The notes under the pieces were generated by a model. It searched no databases and had not been told where the DNA came from. It worked only from the letters and a program-made list of their open reading frames with translations. From positions 62,068 through 126,067 of the forward strand of contig MPNW01000143.1 in NCBI GenBank assembly GCA_011800805.1: a stretch of 64,000 nucleotides of DNA, read 5' to 3'. How positions within the stretch are numbered: the stretch's first letter is position 1; every line of letters begins with the position of its first letter. This document shows positions 28,901 through 42,000 of the stretch, piece after piece. This DNA comes from Hirudo medicinalis (Eukaryota; Annelida; Clitellata; Hirudinida; Hirudinidae). Made by a program: the position numbers and the translations under genes.

Positions 28901-30348
28901 AATAATATAAGAGAATTGCAGGTTTTTAAATAATTGTTGATTACAAATTCTTTATATTGCTATCATGATTATCATTTCAGCACGCACGCCATCACGGACT
29001 ATGTGTCCACTCCTACATCTTCAACCAATCTTGACTCATTCGACCTCCAGGTCGATTATTGGCTCATGATCAATTCCTCCTCTTCGGCTTCCAAGGCTGA
29101 CAGCAGTGAACAGAAATCGGACTCGGGAGGTTTAAAGTTGCTGGGCAAGAAAGATCTCAAGTGTTCCCTCAAGACCTTGTTCCGATCCGTGCAGGTGTTC
29201 AGAAACTCGGGTCTCTACCTCTCGGGAGACGGTTTGCCTGGCAACCAATCGGGAGGTCTCTCCATGGTGGTGGTGACAAGAGAGAAGAAGCAGAAAAGTA
29301 ATATTTGCTTGAAATTGACATTTGATATTTTTATATTAATTTTAACAGAAGTGTTTATATGATGCATTTGATCCTTTCATCGAATGCAAACAGTTTGTTT
29401 GGTTTGCTTTTGTGAGTGCCTACTTATGGAAATTTCTTGTGGATTTTATTTTGTCCTTTTCCTCCACTCTCGTGAGTTTTAAAGGAGGATGTAAACCACC
29501 TGAGCTTTTATGCAACTGTAAAATGCATCTTATTTATTCCACAAACTGAAGGCCCTGTGGATCAAAAACACCAGCCGCCCAGAATGACAATGTAACTTGA
29601 TAATTAAGGATAAGTCAGATATCTATATATATATATATATATTCAAGAAAAAGTCACGTATTATTAGAACATTAAAGTGTGGAACAGTGGATGAATTAAC
29701 AATCTCAATAGGCAATGTGTTCCAAGGTCCAACAATTCCATTGCAAAAAGAAGATTTGATGCTGCTTGTGTAGCATTTATTACATCAAAACTGTATCCTC
29801 TCATTCCTGGGCAAGTAGGGAATATTTCAAAGAAGAGTTGGTAAATATATCTACTATTTTGTAGCAGATTCTTTTTTCTCAGATTTGAATTACAAAAGCC
29901 TTTAATTATTGATTACTGACTAAGTTCACCACCTAATAATCTCTTCCTACTTTGTTCCTTAGTCATGCGCATTGGGAAGAGATCAAAGGATGCAGAGGGC
30001 AGCAAGAGTCAGCAGATTGATGGCATCAGTAGATTGATTTGCACTTCAAGGTCACAGAATCATCCACTCAATGGTGAGCATTGGAATATCTTCTGAACTT
30101 ACTCTAAATGAGAGCTATTAAAACTTGGCTTTCAGACTTTGATGATAGTACATTTTTGTTATTTGGCAGCATTTACTGACAATTTAATTCTGATGAAAAT
30201 ATTTGACATTTCAGTAACAATTGATGGAGTTGACTGGGCAGGTATTAAGTTCTTTCAAGTTTCAAGCCAGTGGCAGACACACGTCAAGAGTTTCCCAGTT
30301 CTTCTCTTCGGAGATCTCACAACAACATCAACTACAAGCATCCCCTGA
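18090..30348 (+). CDS. PACS: Phosphofurin acidic cluster sorting protein (PACS1/2 homologue)
   Basis: Cytosolic adaptor that binds phosphorylated acidic-cluster motifs of membrane cargo (furin-type) and links them to AP-1 and COPI. Exons: 18090-18169, 18238-18331, 20315-20404, 20490-20582, 21006-21186, 23595-23690, 23749-23813, 24143-24202, 24688-24842, 25037-25100, 25359-25415, 25631-25822, 26267-26368, 26568-26677, 27277-27428, 27908-28036, 28195-28297, 28361-28400, 28480-28537, 28755-28872, 28981-29297, 29963-30073, 30215-30348. They total 2601 nt, 866 aa; human PACS2 is about 889. The start gives [11 protein letters not shown], as in vertebrate PACS. The furin-binding region is about residues 10-190 ([27 protein letters not shown]). 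An acidic middle and a basic [14 protein letters not shown] segment follow. The conserved C-terminal domain, about 410-866, ends [15 protein letters not shown]. Several donors are GTT-type. The animal probably has one PACS gene, as other invertebrates do (inference). Confidence 0.96.
23233..23296. repeat. (TGAG)16 tetranucleotide microsatellite
   Basis: Sixteen uninterrupted TGAG units in the long fifth intron of PACS. Such a pure array is recent and probably length-polymorphic. Confidence 0.95.
24010..24045. repeat. (TTG)n microsatellite
   Basis: About a dozen TTG units in the PACS intron just upstream of the exon at 24143. Shorter TTG runs occur near 21590, and CAT/ATC runs are scattered through 22350-24960. 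Confidence 0.9.
25857..25919. repeat. (TTA)n microsatellite
   Basis: Nearly pure TTA repeat with two TTG interruptions in the PACS intron after the 25631-25822 exon. Confidence 0.9.
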
Positions 30349-31645
30349 GTTATGAACTTCTCTTAAAAGCTTTTTTTCACGATTTATATAAATTTCTATT
30401 TCAGTATTACTTGGTTTGAGTCTTTCTATTCCTTTTATCAACAGGATTCTACAACTGAAATTTATCCTCTTGCTTTGTGTCCAACAAATTTTCCATCTAG
30501 TTGAATTTTACCTCAATCATACATTCTTCCACCATGTTCTTGTTTTGTAATCATCATCATTTTTAAGACCATTCTTGTCATTTAGCACTATGATTAAGAT
30601 GTTGACAAATCTATCTGGAGGCTGATAGGGCCAGCTTAGAAATTAATGACAGCCGTGATTTTACTTTGATTACGTGCGCAATGAGCACTACAACAAACTA
30701 GAATCTGTTTAAAATGTCTTCTTCTCTTTTAGGAGAGCCTTCATAGAAACATCAAGTGACGTCTGCTTGCGATTGGAAGCCATGTTAAGCAACAACATTG
30801 CAATTTGATGTTATTTTGACATGTTTTGTTATGCAAACTGATCCATGATGATGTCATTTGCCAATGAAGTCATCCGATCAGTATGGATCCACTAAAATAG
30901 TTTAGTTGGCCGAGCTTCTGCAAGGCATGTCTTAAGTTTCAACTTTTGTGGTGACGTTCATCCAATCTTTGAGAGGAATTTTGTCATTTGTGTCTTTCAT
31001 TTTTGAATCCACATCACATTTTCATTTACCACTGTGAACTTCAGCTCAGTCATCTGATAAAGCTTGTCAACAACTCATTTGCTCCAGGATTAATTACAAA
31101 GCAATGGCATTCTCACCCACGAGCCATTATTCACTTTGGAATTTCAATGTAATCTCACACATATCCTTCTCATGCTGTAATCACATGCTTTCGAGCAGTT
31201 AATTTGATTCAACATTTAATTAATATTTCTATTCAATCTTGGAGTTGGAGTATGTTGTTCTTTTGTTTGAGATGTACATTTTCATCGTCCATGTGCTAGA
31301 TGCGTGAGTTATCTCTGCTTGTTTGAACGACGTCTGCACTAGCGTAACTAGTTTTTGTCTTTCCAAGAATTACTGTAACACTGATTTGTCTCAGCTGTAA
31401 AGTCCAAGTCACGTGTAGTTGCATGTGTAGAACTCTGTTTGTCTGCTGCTCAACGTGAAATTGATGTATCAACGGAAAGTTACAAAGACACTGCTTGATG
31501 TTGTTACGTGATAATTGCATTTGTTAACCTCTGATCTTGCACACATGAATCTGAGCCAAAACAACATGTTGATACTTATTTGAAAAGCAAGTAAACTTAA
31601 TTTGTAGATTAATGTTGCATTGATGAATTTACTCCAATCCCTTCA
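30349..31645. other. Convergent intergenic region PACS / ESD
   Basis: It contains the 3' untranslated regions of both genes. No coding exon with splice support and no clear repeat was found. Confidence 0.45.
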
Positions 31646-33625
31646 TCAGGCCTTCAAATACTTGGCATGATGTGCTATGTGGTCGCTCATAAAAGTCGAG
31701 ATGAAATAGTAGCTGTGGTCATATCCCTGGATGAAAAGACAGAAGACAGTCAGGAATGAGCATAACACATACTGCACAATAATCACCTCTTGCATCCTCA
31801 GTATGACAGGGACTTTTGACTCAGCACAGGCATTCAGAAAGTTCTCTGGCAGGAGCTGCTCTGACTTTAAGAACTCGTCTTCCTTCCCCTGCAAATGGTC
31901 AAACATTCATCAAACCTCACTTTCAACCACATTGCTGGAGAAAGTCTATTTTAAGGGGATAAGTGGTGGGAGACTGCTGATTTATATCAAGATTATAATG
32001 TGGTGATAAGTAGTAATTATTAATAAAGTTATAACTCTTTGTGGGGTCTGAACATGGCCTGCAACTTATTAAACAAACACCTGGTCGATGAGAATGTCAG
32101 CCAACGGACCCGAATACGATTTGGCGAGGTGGCATGAATCGTAAGACTGCAATTGTAAATGAGGGTTTAAAGGTTAAGGATCACATTCAAATTCAGAACT
32201 TTATGGAAATCGGGTAATTTTTAAAAATTTCGTAGTTTGATGGAGAGAGATCTGGGATTTGAAGACATGCAAAATTCGTGGGGCCTCATGTGATGCATCA
32301 ACTACAGATAATTTTATTGGGATATCCTGACTTAGATTCAAAGAAAAACTCAAATAAGGGTTTAGGTATTTGTCAACTTTAATAGCAAGATGAATTTACA
32401 AAAGTGTAGGCATAAAATTGTATTTCTCTTCAGGTTTACCAAATTTGTTAAGAAATTATCTTTATGCACAGAAACTTATAATCTCCTCAGCAAGAATTCA
32501 GTGATTGGCTTAAGAATGTCAATGGTTGCCTTTTATTGCAATAAATAATAAAATTAGAGAATGCTAATAGAAATACCTCCCAAGTTTTTTCATCACCACC
32601 AAGGTATCCAGCAAAGGCAAATTGTCCAAAAGGACACCTTATGGGATTGCATATTGGTGCAAATGCAGACACACTCCTGTATTTTCCTGGATTTTTCAGG
32701 TAACAGACAAGTGCACCATGTCCTCCCATGCTGCATTAGAGATGTTTTATTAAAAATAAACTTATAATTTTCAAATTATCCTAAACCTATGTCCCATGAT
32801 GGATTGCCTGCTGGTATCGACAGGAAAATTCTTTTCTATGACAGCTACCAGCTGACACAAAAATACATTAATTACAAGCAACACACATTAAAGTCAAAAT
32901 TATAAGATTGTTAAATAAGTAGAAGTGTCTAAAACCTCTGAAGTGACATATGAATACATTCTGTAGTTTCTTTTCCACTTATCCTGAGTTGCATCGAGAT
33001 AGAATCCAGCTCCAGCTCCAAAATCCCACCTTTCACTTTCTCCATCAATATTACAGCCCCCTAAATTTATGTGGAAAGCAGCACTTTGCAGTTTAAAAAA
33101 AAACCTTCATTTTATTATCAGCAGAAATTAATGGAGAAGTAACTAAAAAGTTGCATTGCTTTTTCAATTTATTTACTTGGACTGGTGTCAGGTCCAACAA
33201 CTATAATCCCATGGTCAGAAGCATACTTCTGAATTCCAGACTTCTGAATAAAGTTTTGTTCTGTACATGTCAGACCTAAGTGCCAAAACGTTTTTAAATG
33301 TTAAAAGCCTTGTCTTTCCTTTTCGATATTATAAAATGGAACTAGATGAATTTAGTCGCTAGCATAGTTTTTGGGAAAAGCAAACCTGAAAGCCAGTAGA
33401 TTACTGGCAGTTTGACATCTCCCGAAGAATCTGCTTGCGGCGGCAAATAAACCGCAAATGCCATTTTACACTTTACTTCGACACTGGAAAATTGCGGGGT
33501 TCCAAATCAGCTATAAATGTGAGCATTTACAATGAACGTTTAAATAACCTTTGGTGAGAGTAAACGAGTTGAAATCCCCCATAGCATTTACTTTTAGAAA
33601 CCTCCGTGAGAACAAAATTAGCCAT
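31646..33625 (-). CDS. ESD: S-formylglutathione hydrolase (esterase D)
   Basis: Cytosolic serine hydrolase that converts S-formylglutathione to formate and glutathione, the last step of glutathione-dependent formaldehyde detoxification. Nine exons (minus order): 33549-33625, 33386-33483, 33177-33275, 32936-33060, 32787-32851, 32577-32730, 32081-32146, 31787-31888, 31646-31726. They total 867 nt, 288 aa; human ESD is 282. Family motifs: [17 protein letters not shown], the nucleophile elbow [10 protein letters not shown] with Ser near residue 155, [21 protein letters not shown] (catalytic Asp region) and GYDHSYYFI (catalytic His). The start at 33625 ([19 protein letters not shown]) matches the N-terminal pattern of the family. 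It is head-to-head with the small unknown gene beginning near 33939, so the two may share a promoter. Confidence 0.97.
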
Positions 33626-33938
33626 GCTCGAACGTTTCGGAATAAGCTGACCTCGCGACCAGGGCAGATGGTCGTTTAGTTTTTATTGCTAAATATTTAA
33701 CATTTTAGGTTAACATAACATTTTAAATTGCATTTTACGCATTTATTCAGTAATTTGATTATTCTAAATTTATGCAACTGTAATTTCAGATATTAAAGCC
33801 AATTTGTTAACCTGTTAAATTTCATTAAAGGTTATTTTGTGACAATCAAAACTAATAACAAATTTTAAGGAAAGTGTTCCATAACATATGCTACTGACAA
33901 TGACTTCGCAATCAGCTGGATAGGCTTTTAATTTGTAG
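33626..33938. promoter_or_regulatory. Putative bidirectional promoter ESD / unknown gene
   Basis: A roughly 310-bp interval between the ESD start codon (minus) and the first visible exon of the plus-strand unknown gene. No TATA box in convincing position. Inferred only from gene orientation. Confidence 0.3.
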
Positions 33939-34466
33939 CCCAAAATAGTCTACGAGAACGAGGACTTTCCAATACGTTGGAAATGGGAAAATACTTATCT
34001 CAGCTTTATGTAAGCATTTCCATTAAATTAACAAAAGCATTTGCTTGATATTTATTTTTTAGGCAGTGAGACAGTAACTTTTGAGGCGGCACAAAAGAGA
34101 ATACAAGTCCTCTCTTCCATTGATTTAGAGCTAATATGTTGAATAATAAACGGTGTTAATATTCCAAGAAGTGAATTAAAATTGTGGAGCACATTAAGTT
34201 ATGTTCTGACAGCAGCTGGCAAGAGTGTCTTTAAGCCCATTTCTCCCAGCTCGAATAATAAAATGACGAAGTACATTCAGAAGGACAGAGTGAGACTTTT
34301 GCCAAAGAATGTGGAAACACCACCGTTTCTTAAGTATAACTTAAGAGCAGTGTGTCATTTCATATCGTTGCCCCAAGTACCTAATGATTTTATTCCACCA
34401 CGTGACAGATTTTATAACTTAGAATTCGAAGTCGAATTAACGTTCGCATTAAAAAATAATGTTTAA
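33939..34466 (+). CDS. Unrecognised small gene with an in-frame TGA or a 75-nt intron
   Basis: Visible pieces: a short exon 33939-34009 (after a TTTGTAG acceptor, with a good GTAAGC donor), an intron to about 34066, then one frame running to a TAA at 34464-34466 apart from a single TGA at 34140-34142. That TGA disappears if 34138-34212 is a 75-nt intron (donor GTTGAA, acceptor CTGACAG). The excision keeps frame, and introns of 66-78 nt and GTTGAA donors occur in confident neighbours (AASS, AGAP). The resulting protein would include ENEDFPIRWKWEN, a basic KYIQKDRVRLLPKN stretch and a FYNLEFEVEL end. No start codon can be assigned with confidence. An upstream ATG at 33983 reads out of frame with the rest. 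No family recognised. Alternatives: selenocysteine readthrough or a pseudogene. Confidence 0.4.
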
Positions 34467-34920
34467 ATTTCTTATGCATATTTATTTCATTTCCCGGCTA
34501 AAATTTTCCGTGACCAGGATCTCCGGTCGATTCCTAATTACGACTCCCCTCCCCTCAAATTGTCCGAAATCGTTCAGAAAGATTTTGTAATCATAATAAC
34601 TAATTTCAACTTCCTTTATCTCTGAAGATCTAGACAAACAATAATAATAAATAAATGAGACATGTTTAATAACTTATTATTCATGTACTTAATACTAATG
34701 ACTCGAACCTGAATACACGGTGTTCAACGTTGCGTTGTGTTTACATTTGTCCGATGACTGATTGGTGACGGCTCCTTTATCAGGGTTTGGTCGTAAATAA
34801 CTGCTTAGAAACCTCAGTTGGTAGGTTCATAGAGACTAGGTTGAAGAGAGATGTCTGGCACCTTATTATTTTGTTAAATATTTCAGAACGTTTAATTAGA
34901 ATCTCGGATGTCACTACAGC

Positions 34921-36388
34921 ATGAATTTAATTGAGGAGTTCGATGATAAATGTACCTTCAGCGATTTACCGGTTTAAAAATTATAATTCACTATAGATTT
35001 GAAGTAGAATATGTCATAACTGGATATATTTCTATCTTGCAGGAGCCTATACAACTGTACATATTTAGCTTCTTGGATTGCGTAACCTTACTTAAAGCTG
35101 CGCAAGTTTGCCAGACCTGGAACAGGCTTTGTACAGACAACTTATTGTGGAAGGATAAACTTGAAAGTGACATGATGAAATGGAATGTAATTGGTCACAC
35201 ATTTAACCCAAATTCATTAAGGCTAATTTCTGAACCTGATTACAAACAAATGTGAGTTTATAATCTATGAACTTTTTGTATTGATATATGATTTATAACT
35301 AGACAAAATGCTGCTACATCTATAAATTACGAAATTTGCATCAGATACAAATGCTGGCAATATTGAAATACCTTTTCACCAGCAACCCAGTTCATCATAA
35401 ATATGTTTCTCCATACTATCAGTAGATAGATTATTAATATTACTGTTGATGCCTTATTAAAGCCATTGAATTGCAGTTACATGGCTTGCTCACCCCTCAT
35501 GAGGAAGAATAAAATCACCCTCTTGGGCAAAATTTCAAAAGCATTTCAGTACGTGATCAACCGCAAAGTTCCTAAGCTTGCAATGTTTGGTCCAGGATTA
35601 GAATCTGGCGGTACTCGACTTGTAATCAACCTTCTCCAGGATTACACCAACACCTTCAAATTCATTTCATTGTTTCCTGGGAGATTTGAGGGTACGGCAC
35701 TTGCACCTCCCACAGAATTATTTCAACTTTAAGGGAAACATTTTTATCCAGGTATTGGCAGTGGCATAACATTGAACTTGAGCAGCCACTCGTTAGAATT
35801 CAACCTCATAACTCTCTACACTGCCACACAGAATGAAAGAGAGCATAGGTCAGCTGAAAAAAGAGCACTGCAGAGCAGACTGTTCGTCCAAGAGAACTCA
35901 GGCCAGAATCAGTCTAAGCTGCAAAGGGCAATCAAGGACCTCTGCAGGACACTCGATGGTCTCATATATGTCGTGCATGCTTCATGCTCTCAGGATGAAT
36001 GTTGAGTCCATTTTCCTTGTTACTGATGTATGTCACTTCCTTCAAAGGTTGTTTGTTGATCCCAGTGGTTTTAGGTCTTCCCGAACTGCTCGCACTCTCC
36101 AATGAGGTGCTCATTCCTTCCCATGTGCCGCTGTTGGTCCTCTCGTGTGCAACGGACCAGGACACTTCTTCTAGATCCAGCGTCGAACTGGCCAAGGAGC
36201 TTCAACTCTTAAAACTCAATAGACCGTGGCAGGTTAATGTCAGACTGCAGAAGAATGAGATTAGACATAACCCATAGTGATGTAAATGGCTTATTTACAT
36301 TCAACAGGTCCACAACTGCAGAGTTGATGGAATGTTAGGTATAGAGGATGCATTCAAATGGATAATTGAGACCAGCAGGAGTTACTGA
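34921..36388 (+). CDS. FBXO4: F-box only protein 4
   Basis: Substrate-recognition subunit of an SCF (SKP1-CUL1-F-box) ubiquitin ligase. The vertebrate protein has an atypical small-GTPase-like domain and binds TRF1. Exons: 34921-34971, 35043-35251, 35477-35691, 35752-36000, 36066-36232, 36308-36388. They total 972 nt, 323 aa, against about 387 in human. The F-box is near residues 18-60 (PIQLYIFSFLDCVTLLKAAQ). The FBXO4-specific core follows: KLAMFGPGLESGGTRLV, GIGSGITLNL, DGLIYVVHAS, PLLVLSCATDQD and LKLNRPWQVHNC. The donor after exon 4 is GTTGAG. The shorter N-terminus relative to human could be real or reflect a missed upstream exon. Confidence 0.93.
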
Positions 36389-36757
36389 CAATTAGTTTAT
36401 AGATAACAGATCGTCAATACTTTTGTTTTTGACTTTTTTTAATAGAATCTGACTATCAAATATATCAAGTTATTCTGGTGTTGCCATTTTGAAAAAGACA
36501 ATTTATAATTTCTGTCACCATGTTTATGAATATTGAAATATAACTTCACAAATGCAGTTACATCATTTTATAAAGAATGAGGTTGGAAACATTTGATAGC
36601 ATTATAGTGAACATCATTGCATTAAAAAAATTGCAAACAGTCAGCAGTGCCCAAACTAAAGTCTATTTGCCAAACAACAAAAGTAAAATTATCCCGATTT
36701 AAGCATTAAATAGATAAAATATATAGCTGGAAGCTAAAAATGAATTTAAAGAAAGAA

Positions 36758-37456
36758 TCATTTATTGTTGTACAATCCTGCAGAAACAACTCCTGCAGAC
36801 ATCCCAAAAAGTCCCCCAAAAATTGGGCACATCTTAAATATGATGGGAAAGCCAATACCACCCACTAACATCCCAGCAAAGAAGGCCCTGTCAACTCTGA
36901 CTTGGTTTTTATTATTTCTAAGCCTGAAGCAGCGATCGTAGAAGGCATTCTGATCTGCATTCACAGACTTCATTCTTCCATAAGTCATTGCTGGACCAAG
37001 GAAGAGGCCTATGATAACTCCATACTTCCCAAACCTATAAATATATGGTCAAGTATCGTTGAAATGATCTCTCGGTTGTGTTTGATGCATTGTGCTTATT
37101 ATATTTTTAATCAAGCCTAGTAATGTGCCCATCAAAAATAAGCTCCACCAGGAAAGAAATAACAAAAAAGTCCAATGACTACTAGTTTACTACAATATTG
37201 TGCATTATCATCATTTTATGCATAATGATTTAAAACATTACCTAGTGGACGACTTTACCAGACCACTAAAATTTCTCGAGTCTTTATTGGCTATTGCAAC
37301 CAGAGGTCCGAACGCCAAAGTGCCAAGCGTGCCTAAAGTCTGAACGCATTTCAATGTCACATGAAGATTCAACTCTAATACTGGATAAGGTATAGCTTTT
37401 AATTCGTCTTCCTTAACGGAAAGCCCTGCCACATTCCTTAACCAAGCCGAACTCAT
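36758..37456 (-). CDS. Small conserved membrane protein (DUF1757-like)
   Basis: Two exons, 37242-37456 and 36758-37034, give 163 aa with an in-phase junction (SSTR/FGKYG). Features are a hydrophobic segment (VQTLGTLGTLAFGPLVAIA), a second one after the junction (KYGVIIGLFLGPAM), a conserved-looking basic motif YDRCFRLRNNKNQVRVDR, and a Gly-rich hydrophobic C-terminus (GMLVGGIGFPIIF, FGGLFGMSAGVV). The YDRC-RLR-NQVRVDR pattern recalls the DUF1757 family of uncharacterised small membrane proteins, from memory and not verified. An open frame extends upstream to 37495 without an ATG; the first ATG is at 37456. Function unknown. Confidence 0.7.
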
Positions 37457-39019
37457 CACAAACAAAGGTAAATGCAAGAACGACCTCGCCTCCAAAACTG
37501 TTTATCAAAGCTCGACTAATTAATCTGGCGCTTCATTATTTTCCGAGATCTGTAATATCCTATTTGTTAAATATATCCATATTTTTATAATTGAAAAAAA
37601 TTCAAACTGCCGAAGCTATTTTAAGCGAGAGTTGCAACGCTTTCCGCATTAGTGGTTATTACGCAGATCTCCGGCTTCTGCACCACTATAAACAAATATG
37701 TTATGCAATTCCAATGCACTAAACAACTCAAAATGGCTCTAATCCACACTTCGCTCAAAAGAACCGCATTTCGCTCATCACGGCAAAATCGCCCTTAAAA
37801 ACCAAAGCACTTGCGCCAGCCCCACCAAACTTCCTTCACTGGGTTTTCCGTGCCGTCGCCAAGATCCTACAGAAAGGATTAGTGCGACACCCAAAACCGA
37901 GTTAAATTACTAAAGCGTGGCATTCTGCTGGTATGCCCAAGACATTTTTTAAAGTAAGAAAATCAAAGCATTACCTGATAACTACTCGAAAGCTATTGCT
38001 AGTAACCCTCACCTGCTCCAAAAGTGCATCGTTCAAATAAAACAATATTATAATGCAAATGCAAAAATAGATTGTCTTACCAACAAAATGACAAAATTGA
38101 ATTCAGATTGAAGAAACCAAAATCAAACATCAATAACAATTACTAAGTCTCCATCTACTTTTCTAGAACCATCATACTAAATGCATTCTAGTAACTGAAT
38201 AAGCAATAGTACTGAAAAAAACTTGAACTGGCATGATTATTTGAAATCATAAAGAGGGATATACTCAACAAAGTTAATGCTGTGATAAGGTGCTGTGCAA
38301 ATTAGTACTCTCTTAAGGGATGAGACAGGTGTTTTTGGAAAATGTCCGAAACAGAAAAGTGGATTCTTGAAAAGACAAAAAAAAAAACATAAGATCAATT
38401 AAACAATGATTTGTTACTTTTCATGGATTTCTGGCATTACAAACAGAGGAATGGATGTGTCAACCTAACAAACATCTCAAGTACAAACATTTGCATGAAA
38501 TATATTTTCATGTCTAGACAACACATAGGAACATGAATAGAGGAAGATATAGTTTGCCTCATGAGGTGCACCTCCATCAGGCAGAATCAGAATGAATGAC
38601 TCCATCATCATAAGAGTGATCAAGTTGTTCAAAAACACCAAATGGATCTCAGCTTCACGGATGCAGGCAACTACCACAATGAGGTACAAAAAGATGAACA
38701 GTGATCACAACATTAATGATAATGTCATAATTGGGTATAATTACTCATATAGGTTAGCAAATCTTACAATTGTTTAAAAATAATTCAAGAACCAACTAAG
38801 CCTACATTAAATTCCTATTTGGAGGTTCATCTCAACCAAGAGGAATATTAAATGACCCCTATGTCTCAAAGAGGCCCACTGTATGTTATGTAAGTCATTA
38901 CCAGATCAATGTTAGGTAACACAACCGATGGATGTCCAATGATCAACAAACATTAGGTATGACAACAAAGGAAGGGTCACAGAGTTGGTTCTCATCAGAC
39001 CTCAGACAACCCTTTGCAC
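37457..39019. other. Intergenic region
   Basis: No exon with splice or family support. It probably contains the promoter of the small membrane-protein gene and the 3' UTR of the desaturase gene. Open frames at 38477-38777 look random. Confidence 0.4.
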
Positions 39020-42000
39020 TCAGGCATAGTAAGACTGGTAGTGGGCATACCAAATCTCACCAGAATTCTTGAGAGACCTGCATGAAATATAAACTTTGTG
39101 TTGTCAATGCAAAATATGACCATCACAATACCTTAAAAAAGTTGATGAATTCACTTAAGACTAACTAGGAAATAGTGCTTATGTATTTAAGACTCTTAAA
39201 TTGCATTAATTCACTCGTGCACACTCTCTTCTAGATGAATCTAATCATTACAATCATGCAAAGGTATGGGGAAGGAAAAGTGCCCTTGTGCTGAAATCAA
39301 TTCTGAAACAATAAATCAGTCACATGAAGACAAAATAAACAAATATTTTTTGAACAACACAATTCATCTGCTTATGTCACTAATGACAATAATTAGTGAT
39401 TATCTTGAATAACCAGTACCCATAACATCCTCAAAAATGGCAGCATACTTGATCAAACCATACAAAAAAAGCCAAATATTATCTCCCAACCATAATTTCA
39501 TACATTTTAAAAGAATGTGGGAAAAATCGTCCAACTCACTTGACAATATCTGCAAAAGCTCCAGACAAGGTTTTGCACTTGTAAGGAATGCCATGCTTCT
39601 TGCAGAGGGACTTAACATAGGGAGCGATCTTATACAAGTTGTGACGTGGCATTGTGGGAAAACAGCTTTGAGGACAATCAAGTTATTAAAGTAACCAAAC
39701 ACAAGCAGGTGGTTATTCATCAGTAGATGCATTATTTGTCCCAACATCCACTGTGCATATTGATAACCAAAGACAAATAAAATAGACTCTTGAAAAGTGG
39801 TGCTTCATTGCAAATGATAATTACAAAAGAAATAAATTCATCTCTTTCAAATAAATTTGCAACAAAAAATAAAAACATGTCTACTTGAAGTGATAATTAT
39901 ACTGCAAGCAATATTTACATAATTATAATTACAGGGTCAAACATACAAAATATTGCTTAAGACTCACTGATGCTCAATCTGGAAGTTGAGATGTCCAGTG
40001 AACCAGTCATTGAAGAGAGATTTCTCAACATCACACGTGGCATACAACTACCAACAAAAACATCCCTTTAATCTTAAAGCTCTCCAAAAAATGAGTTCAG
40101 AGATCAAGGACTTCAGATTCTCAAAGTTTGCTACATTTTTATTCCTCTGATGAGGAAACAGGTCAATATGAAAGACAATCTTAGATGAAAGACTTTAAGG
40201 TGACTTGTTTTAAATCTTTTCAAAGACATTTGTCTTGAGATTTCACAAACTGTAGGAGAGATCAAAATAGAAGCAAAAATGCACTTTTACAGACAAGCAA
40301 AGCAGCAGGTAAGACCATTATCAGGCAAACCTTATGACATGAAATTTATTAAATATAGAAGAATATCATACTTATCATATATTATTAGAATGTTACACAT
40401 TTCAAAAATGTCATGCCCCCACCTGAAGTGCCAGCCAGGGCCTCTCTTTGTCATCCTCAATATCCATGGGAATGTGGTTAGACTGACTCACCCAAACAAA
40501 CCAGTGACTTTCCAGACACCTTGAGTTGAAAGAAACATAAACAGTTCTTGAAAGCACATTGCACTTGCAATCCGATAATTGTTTCCAATTGTTGACAGGC
40601 GCTTCTGACGCTATGCAAATGGCGCATTATAAATTAACTATTATTATTATTATTATTGACAACAAAGGCAACACTATTCCATATGGTCATATTTGCATAG
40701 CATGTTGTTGTTCACATATCATATATATATATATATATACCGTGCGATTTCTAATAAAATTTTAGTTTTAGAGACAGAGACTTATGAATCGCACGGTATA
40801 TTGTTCACATCATCATATTGTTTGCATCCCTAAAAAGCAATGTAATCTTACACATCTTCTTGACTTGCTTATCTTAAGTAATTGTTTGGAAAAATAATGG
40901 CTAGAATGGATTTTTAAAGCTATCATCAGCAGTGTTTTTATGGAAAACAAAACCATGCTACCTAAGGAATCTGGGCATGGATAAACAATCTTTGTTAAGC
41001 AGTCCATGCATGACTAGATAGACTTATCTATTTCATAGATAATTTAGAGACACACGAAAACACCTTTTGAAGAAGGAATGCATTTTTAAACACTTTTTTT
41101 GCATTTGAACTTTTTTTTACGAGCAAGCAAGTGTAAATCACTCAAGTTATAAATAACAGCCCCAATTACCTGACCATGAAGTAATATCCTAAAGTACCCC
41201 AAATTCCATAAAAGGGGACATACAATGCCAAGATCTTGAAGTAGAACAATGTCATGAAAAACACATCCTGAAATTAGCATGAAACATTCCATAACAGCAA
41301 TAATCCTTGACAATTACTCAATATTAAACATTTAAATCCAGCCCATTCAATCTCAACACATACCTGCCAGTTTTTTCTGGAAATTGGATGTTTGAAGATC
41401 ATAATTTGAAAGAAAACAGGAAACAGCAGCGGTGGTCCGACTGTTGGTAAGAGTTTGTAAAAAAATAGAATGACAATTAACTGAGTAGTGCAAACATGCA
41501 ATGTTGGCTCTAATTGTGCAACAACACAGAAAAGATGCAAAGGTAGAATGTTAGAAAATAAACATATAAATGCAAAGTGAAGCTTTAAAAAGTTCTTAAT
41601 ATACAACAACAACAACAACAGTGTAGAAACATGTTTAAATGATTTCTAAATTCTATTATTAAGCACTTGAGGAAGCACAATGTTATCCTTAAAAATCTTT
41701 CTAAGGAGCAGCCCAGCAAAGGACCTCCACTTCTCATAAGTCTCTCATTTTTAACAACATTCCACTTTCTAACCTTTTGCTTTACCACGTGAAAGAATCA
41801 ATTTAAAGGAGTCTAACTTAGAAAGAAGTATCTGTGCTGCCAATTGTATGGCATGGACATCTTCTTCTCCCTGGCAACCTGGAAAAGTACAATTAATTAA
41901 TGGTTAGCACAAAATAACAAATAATAATTATTATTAACACTTTCTTTATGATCTTCTCCATGAAAATATGCAATGTGGTCTTCCAGAGAACATTCACATC

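Noticed and set aside
34182..34466. Stand-alone 94-aa gene starting at TTG
   Set aside because: The frame continues upstream, and the first codon is not ATG in a eukaryotic context.
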